64,000 nt of DNA, taken from NCBI GenBank assembly GCA_014529385.2, contig CM043962.1, forward strand, positions 127,107,470 through 127,171,469. Direction: 5' to 3'. Within the stretch, counting starts at the first letter, position 1; every line of letters begins with the position of its first letter. The notes beneath the pieces are model-generated. The model did no database searches. It was given only the letters and a program-made list of their open reading frames with translations, and was not told the DNA's origin. The position numbers and the translations under genes are program-made. The DNA comes from Adiantum capillus-veneris (taxonomy: Eukaryota > Streptophyta > Polypodiopsida > Polypodiales > Pteridaceae). Shown in pieces: positions 59,061 through 64,000 of the stretch.

Positions 59061-59324
59061 TGTGTGTGGCTAGATTACCACTCAATAAAATTAGGTTCCA
59101 AGATCAATTAACTTGGACTCATAAACACAATCTTGAGTATTTGCTAAGTCATCACAAGCTCACCATAAACAAGGGAGATGTAATGCAAAATATACTTGGT
59201 TTATTCATTCATGAAATGAGATTTAAGTAGCTCTATAGCCTTGCACCACTGCATGTGGGATAATTCCACCTTTCCTCTCCTTGACCCATACTCTTGTACT
59301 CTAGGACAAAGCTCACACTTTACA
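59061..59324 (-). repeat. LTR-like segment with PPT, minus strand
   Basis: Minus-strand: AAGGGGAGGAT (about 59325-59335), then TGTAAAGTGTGAGC, ending near CCACACACA at 59061. Terminal bases fit an LTR, but the inner boundary is uncertain. Confidence 0.35.
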
Positions 59325-60430
59325 ATCCTCCCCTTGAATTTTGGACTAGGAGGAATACATTGAAGATTCTGTATCCACTAAGGATGTCAATACAAGAGGA
59401 GTCCTCCCCTTGAACTTTGGGCTACAACTTGATGAAGAAAGACAACACTCCAATCCAAGAGCACAGACGACGTACATCCCCAATCCAGGAGACAATCAAC
59501 ATAACACTCTAGTCCAGGAGCCACACTCCAATCTAGGAGCCACACTCCAATTCAGGAGCAAAAACAACGCTCTAATCCAAGAGCAAAATCTTGAAAAATG
59601 TCTGCTTTGCTCGAATCCAAGAGCACCTTCGTCTTCTTCAAAGCTTTTTCTTCAACTGCTTCATGGTATTTGTCTTCGTATCCTCCCCTCAAACAAATGC
59701 TTCTTTCCCCCTTTTGTTGTGCAATTAAGGTTTATTTGAAAAAACAAGTGCAATGCAAAAATAATGATGTAAAAGAACTACTAACACTAATGATGTTGTT
59801 TCCGGTTTTCCATCTCCTTGAAGTGAATTTTGAAATTGCCCCATGGTGCCTTGGAGTGGTTTTTGCATTTGGAGACTCTCCAAGGCCCGTGTCTGGACTC
59901 CATAAAATAGCACAATGACGTTATCCTCCTTGATGATGGATGTAGTGACATACATTGCAGGAAACTCTGCTTGGCTGCAAGAATTTCAATTTTAACGTGT
60001 TCTTTTAAAATTTTCCTTCAATGTGAAGTACCTCTTCACTCAAGGTGAAGACACTCTTTGCGGTTTCATTTTACCTTGGTGTATTTATCTTGGAGATGCA
60101 TCTCTCGAAGCTCGTGGAGATGCTCAACTCTTGGTGCCTTTGGGTTCAATCCTTGAAGTGCTTGATCCTCTTGGTGAGAGCCGGTCTCTTTGATGCATTT
60201 GATGTGCTTGATGTAGCTCCCTTTTGAGGTTTCTTAAAGATTGTGCTTATGTTGCTCTTGTACTCGTGGGAACTACCCTATGTTCTTGGGCTTTTGGTGC
60301 CTCACTTGATGCCTAGAAGATGTGGCAGATCGTGGGAAAGCACCCATAAAGGGGTCGGAGCCTCGGAATGTGGGGAGCTCAGACCAGGCCATGGGAAGGC
60401 TCTTCTAGTTAAAAACAGACAGTCGGGTCA
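59325..60430. other. Element interior remnant, no gene recognised
   Basis: Contains an imperfect series of CTCCAATCCAAGAGC/CCAGGAGC words at about 59448-59630. No coding domain recognised on either strand. Confidence 0.4.
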
Positions 60431-60796
60431 TGTCATAATAACTAATATCTAATTCTCCTAAATGAATTTTCTCATGTTAAATTGATCATTTAATATGGGA
60501 AAGTACCAGGGGAGAAAAGGCTAGATTATTGGTAAGGCTAGCAGACTGGTCACAGTAGGGATCCAAAGGAGGGAAAATAGGGATCCAAAGGGGGACCATC
60601 TACACAAGAGCAATGTGCAAGCACTGGGCTTCAAAGACCTAAGGTTCCACCCATTGAGACTTCCAAAATGATAAGGTTCCTAAATTCAAAGGTTAAGTCC
60701 AATGGTCAATGCTTAGGAAAATTGGATGCTTGATAGTGTACAAAAAGTCTTTGCAAGCTCCTAAAGAGGAGGGGGCGAGCCCTTATAGTAGGGGAT

Positions 60797-60841
<45 letters not shown>

Positions 60842-61764
60842 ATGCAAGCCCCTTTACACAAAGGGCATAGTGCACACATGTCAGGTCCCTAGCCCAATTT
60901 TCCACAAGGTACATTCAAATCCTATTGGAAGGCCATAGAGGTGGACCAATGAGAATCAGGCTAGAGTAAATCTAGTTTAATTCATTTAAAAATACTTAAT
61001 AAAAGAACCAATAAGAATTAAGCTCTCTAGAAGACTATTGGCTAGTCTCCCAAAGGGTCCAATGAGCATTCAACAGCCCAATGGCTTGCCTAATTCCTAT
61101 TGGCCAAAAGACTAAGGGGTCCAATGAGAGCTTAATTGCATTGATTATTTACCAAAAGCTCTCACAAAAGGGGAAAGGGGAACACATGTCACAAGGCTAT
61201 CACTTATGCTTCTTAATTATCATTGGCTAGGCTTTGCCGGGTCCAATGGGGTGCCAACATGAGTAAAAAGCATGAGGGGTCGACCAAGAGAGAGAGGGGG
61301 CTGATTTTGGCAAGGATTATTACACACACTCACACACAACCTCATGTGTGAAGCAGGAAGACTCTCTCTCTCTCCTTCTCAAGCTTTAATGGAAAGCTCA
61401 TCATCTACTCCAAGCTTGTGAGAAGTGAGGCCTACACCAACAACTCTTGGCTTTGTGATGCAAATCCAACCAAGAGCCAAGCTTCAATGCATGCTCATCT
61501 CCTCTACCATGCTAATTAATAAGCTATGGTAAGCTATTACGAGTGATTATGTGAGGAGATATACTTCTTTCTCGTAAGACTACTTCTTCTTCCTCTCAAT
61601 CTACTCTCATACCCCGCTAGCTCTCACCATCTTGGAAGGTGTATGAGGTCTCAGGTCAGAGACCGTGAGGGAATTGACGTTGTGTTTTATAAGTGTGTGC
61701 ATGGTGCTTGAAGCTTCCATCTTCATTGCACGAGCAAGTTATTGAAGGAACACAAAGTATTGTA
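60431..61764 (+). repeat. LTR of gypsy family G, plus strand, cut by copia B
   Basis: Starts TGTCATAATAACTAATATC and aligns with the complement of 17711 down to about 16437. It holds an (AC)n tract at 60798-60839. The LTR end is missing because the copia B LTR starts at 61765; the remainder may lie beyond 64000. Confidence 0.78.
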
Positions 61765-61844
61765 TGTTGGGAAATATGACGTAGCTAAGTAGATAATTGA
61801 GTAGATTACTTAATGGAGAGAAATAATTTACACACACTAGAGAT

Positions 61845-61917
<73 letters not shown>

Positions 61918-62565
61918 CACACGATATACGTGGTTCACCCAATGTGGGCTATGTCCACGGGAAAGCAGCCCCTCAAAGGCTTTAGTACTTCAAAACAAGA
62001 AGTAGGTTACAAAGGGATTATAACCTTTTGGAGCTCTCACCTTGCTTCACTCTCACCACCTCACACCCACCTTGTTGCATCAACTTCACATATGGAATGT
62101 GTGTAGAAATGGCCTTCTTTTATAGGCCAAAAGGGCTACCCTCTCTCATGGGAGGCAGCCATGTGTAGCCGCCCTTGTGTAGATAAGTCCAAGTCGGACC
62201 CTCCAATCTGCCTATGTGTGGCCGCCCTTGAGAAGACAAGTCCTCCTTTGAAATTGGCCATTGGCCATTGAATTCGGCCACTGGCCACCAGCCATTGACT
62301 TTCGACCACCGGCCACCACCGACCATTTGCTACCGGCCACTGGCCAACCGGCCAACCGACTGGTCGTTTTTCGACCACTTTTCGTCCGCCGTCCGCTGTT
62401 CGGTCATAATATTTCGGCGAAAAGGAATATTTCGATGAAAATTTTGGTTTCTAGCGAGTGATTTTTATTCACGCACGATGTCTTCTCCTCATAATGGGGA
62501 CCCTTACAAATGTGCGTTTTTAACACAAAAAATTACAACGGGTAAATCAAGCTCCATAGCTAACA
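61765..62565 (-). repeat. 3' LTR of copia family B (801 bp)
   Basis: Minus-strand TGTTAGCTATGGAGC to CATATTTCCCAACA. It contains (GA)n at 61846-61914 and a cluster of GGCCA/TGGCC words at about 62255-62360. Confidence 0.8.
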
Positions 62566-62578
62566 ATCTCCCACTTGG
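62566..62578 (-). promoter_or_regulatory. Polypurine tract of copia family B
   Basis: CCAAGTGGGAGAT on the minus strand, the common form in Tnt1-like copia elements, directly before the LTR. Confidence 0.82.
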
Positions 62579-62625
62579 AGACTGATCTCCAAACCAAACC
62601 TATGATTGCTTTCCATCCTGGCTTC

Positions 62626-63770
62626 TTATCCTTGAATGCCGATTGAAGATGAGCAAAAGCTCAACTTCTCCTTGTTGACCACCTTTGTAAACATGTCTGC
62701 AGGATTTTCACTTGTATGCACCTTTCCTAGCTTTAGTTGTCCCTCTTCCAAAAGAGTGCGTATGAAGTGATATCTCACCTCAATGTGCTTTGTCCTTGAA
62801 TGAAAGGCCGAGTTATTTGCAAGATGGATAGCGCTTTGGCTATCACTGTACAAGACACAATTGTCTTGTTTGAATCCAAGCTCTTCTAAGAATCTGTGAA
62901 GCCACAAAATTTCTTTGCTTGCCTCTGTCATTGCTACATACTCTGCTTCCGTGGTAGAAAGTGAGACCACTTTCTGCAGCTTTGAAGCCGAGATTACTAC
63001 TATGCCTCCAACTATGAAGACATAGCGAGTAGTGCTTCTTCGATTATCTTTGTCGCCTAGTATATCTGCATCAGCATACCCTTCTACAAAAATATTAGTT
63101 CCTTCAAAATACAAAGCATTTGTTGTTGTCCCTTTTAAATAACTAAGTATCCACTTCACAGCTTGCCAGTGCTCTTTACCTGGGTTGTCCATGAACCTAC
63201 TTACAACTGCCACTCTATGTGCAATGTCTGGCCTTGTCCAGACCATAGCATACATAAGAGAACCTACTGCTGTAGCATATGGAACTTTATACATATATGC
63301 CTTGAGGCTTTCTTTAGCCCAAAAAGTGTATTCCTTAGCTTGCATACATACTCAAGATGTCTTGCATCTTGATATTGTATACAGTGGTAGTGTTTTCTTC
63401 ATAAAATGTATACAACTATAGACATTGTCTCAACCCAATAACAATGAGGCATGTTCTTCTTATTCATAATCACCACTACAACTTACATATAATATGCATG
63501 TTCTACGGCTCAACAACATTTGATGAGGAGTATACCTACATGAAATTTTCCTTTGAATTCCATATGTTCTCAAGGCACTGCTAAACTCATTGAAAAAATA
63601 CTCTCCCCCTCCATTAACCTTAGGTCTTATCGATTTTCTAGTCACGACCTTGAAATTCTAAAATTGGGTAGATACTCCACTCTTTTCCATTATGAAGTAC
63701 ACTAGTACCTTCCTTGTATGGTCATCAATGAAGATAACACATAATCCACATCCACGCACAGACATAGACT
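62626..63770 (-). pseudogene. Copia family B integrase and RNase H (deleted, broken)
   Basis: On the minus strand, integrase pieces come first: CVIFIDDHTRKVLVYF (near 63720), VNGGGEYFFNEFSSALRTYG and ISCRYTPHQ (63645-63460, where copia has NGGEY and TPQQNG). The frame then passes to the RT end and RNase H (63345-62626): VGSLMYAMVWTRPDIAH, VEGYADADILGDKDNRRST (Asp positions kept), LSTTEAEYVAMTEASKEILW and DSQSAIHLANNSAFHSRTKH. The whole RT core is missing between the two, an internal deletion of more than 1 kb relative to a normal copia. Confidence 0.85.
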
Positions 63771-63775
63771 TCACA

Positions 63776-64000
63776 AGCCATTTTGGCATACCTCTAGCCT
63801 GCTCATTTTTAGCCCTTTCCTCATCAAGTACATCATGTACATGTGCATCAGTAATAGGCTGTTCTAAAACATTTTCAGAAACCCCCATAGGCTGTACATT
63901 TGCCTCATTGGAACTTACATTCGTATTTCCACCACTGAAAAGAGGCAACAAAGTGTCATAAATGTCCTGTGAGCTTACATTACTGTCTCTAGTACATGAC
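63776..64000 (-). pseudogene. Family A copia segment fused to copia B
   Basis: These 225 nt match 54694-54918 of the intact copia with two differences. The minus-strand frame (LPLFSGGNTNVSSNEANVQP to ARGMPKWLV) continues without a stop into the family B integrase (SMSVRGCG onward). The piece derives from the region between integrase and RT of family A, so the domain order at the fusion is abnormal. Confidence 0.9.

Larger units (their letters stand above)
61765..64000 (-). mobile_element. Copia family B element, minus strand, runs past the window end
   Basis: Minus-strand order from the right edge: a segment of family A, integrase, RNase H, PPT, 3' LTR. It is inserted in the gypsy G LTR. The target duplication (TTGTA before 61765) cannot be verified because the other end lies outside. 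Confidence 0.8.

Noticed and set aside
59440-59640. Series of CCAAGAGC/CCAGGAGC words as a possible regular array
   Set aside because: Spacing and sequence are irregular; best read as decayed low-complexity element sequence.
1-64000. tRNA and rRNA genes
   Set aside because: No cloverleaf with A/B boxes or rRNA-like segment was recognised; the TGGTATCAGAGC sites are primer binding sites, not tRNA genes.

Overview
This window reads as repeat-rich nuclear DNA from a land plant with a large genome. Nearly everything recognisable is transposable-element sequence: Ty1/copia and Ty3/gypsy elements primed by initiator tRNA-Met, a gypsy group with a long-leader PBS of the TGGYGCCGTTGCC type, LINEs, and a pogo-type DNA transposon. 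Long (GA)n and (GT)n tracts are common. The transposase and LTR styles would suit a fern or another non-flowering vascular plant, but this is a guess; the sequence itself only supports a retrotransposon-rich plant. No intact host gene was found. The only host-like pieces are a leucine-rich-repeat remnant at the left edge and a three-exon gene fragment inside the pogo element.

Layout. 1-2158: LRR remnant, then unassigned sequence. 2159-6214: decayed copia element (family A) with TSD CCTTT. 6215-7117: microsatellites. 7118-12342: pogo-like transposon with TA target duplication, 22-bp inverted repeats, a broken transposase and a captured gene fragment on the minus strand. 12355-21316: decayed copia (family C), split in its integrase by a minus-strand gypsy remnant (family G, 16150-18925). 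21434-23300: LINE remnant. 23393-27348: inverted LTR-like pieces and a diverged 0.65-kb direct repeat. 27349-35931: gypsy with a long leader and gag-protease (family D), whose 5' LTR is split by a minus-strand LINE (27728-30418). 36000-38615: TATA box, hairpin-bearing tandem array, exon-like gag start. 38617-44260: chromodomain gypsy (family E) with one gag-pol frame broken mainly by nonsense transitions, plus an intact 146-codon leader ORF. 44261-48400: nothing recognised. 48400-50194: promoter-like segment and an unrecognised minus-strand gene remnant. 50814-51708 and 56887 onward: 3' end of a second family D element (minus strand), interrupted by an apparently intact young copia element (family A, 51709-56886). 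57484-59060: more unrecognised minus-strand coding remnants. 60431-61764: family G LTR, cut by a minus-strand copia (family B, 61765 to the window end). That element carries a nearly identical piece of family A fused in frame to its integrase.

How it fits together. The window is a stack of nested insertions. The youngest event is the copia at 51709-56886: its LTRs differ at 1 of 227 positions, its TSD is perfect and its 1428-codon polyprotein is open. The same family supplies an old dead copy at 2159 and the fragment at the right edge. The least explained sequences are the leader ORF of family E (38810-39250), the possible spliced gag start across its PBS, the gene capture inside the pogo element, and the two unrecognised minus-strand coding remnants.
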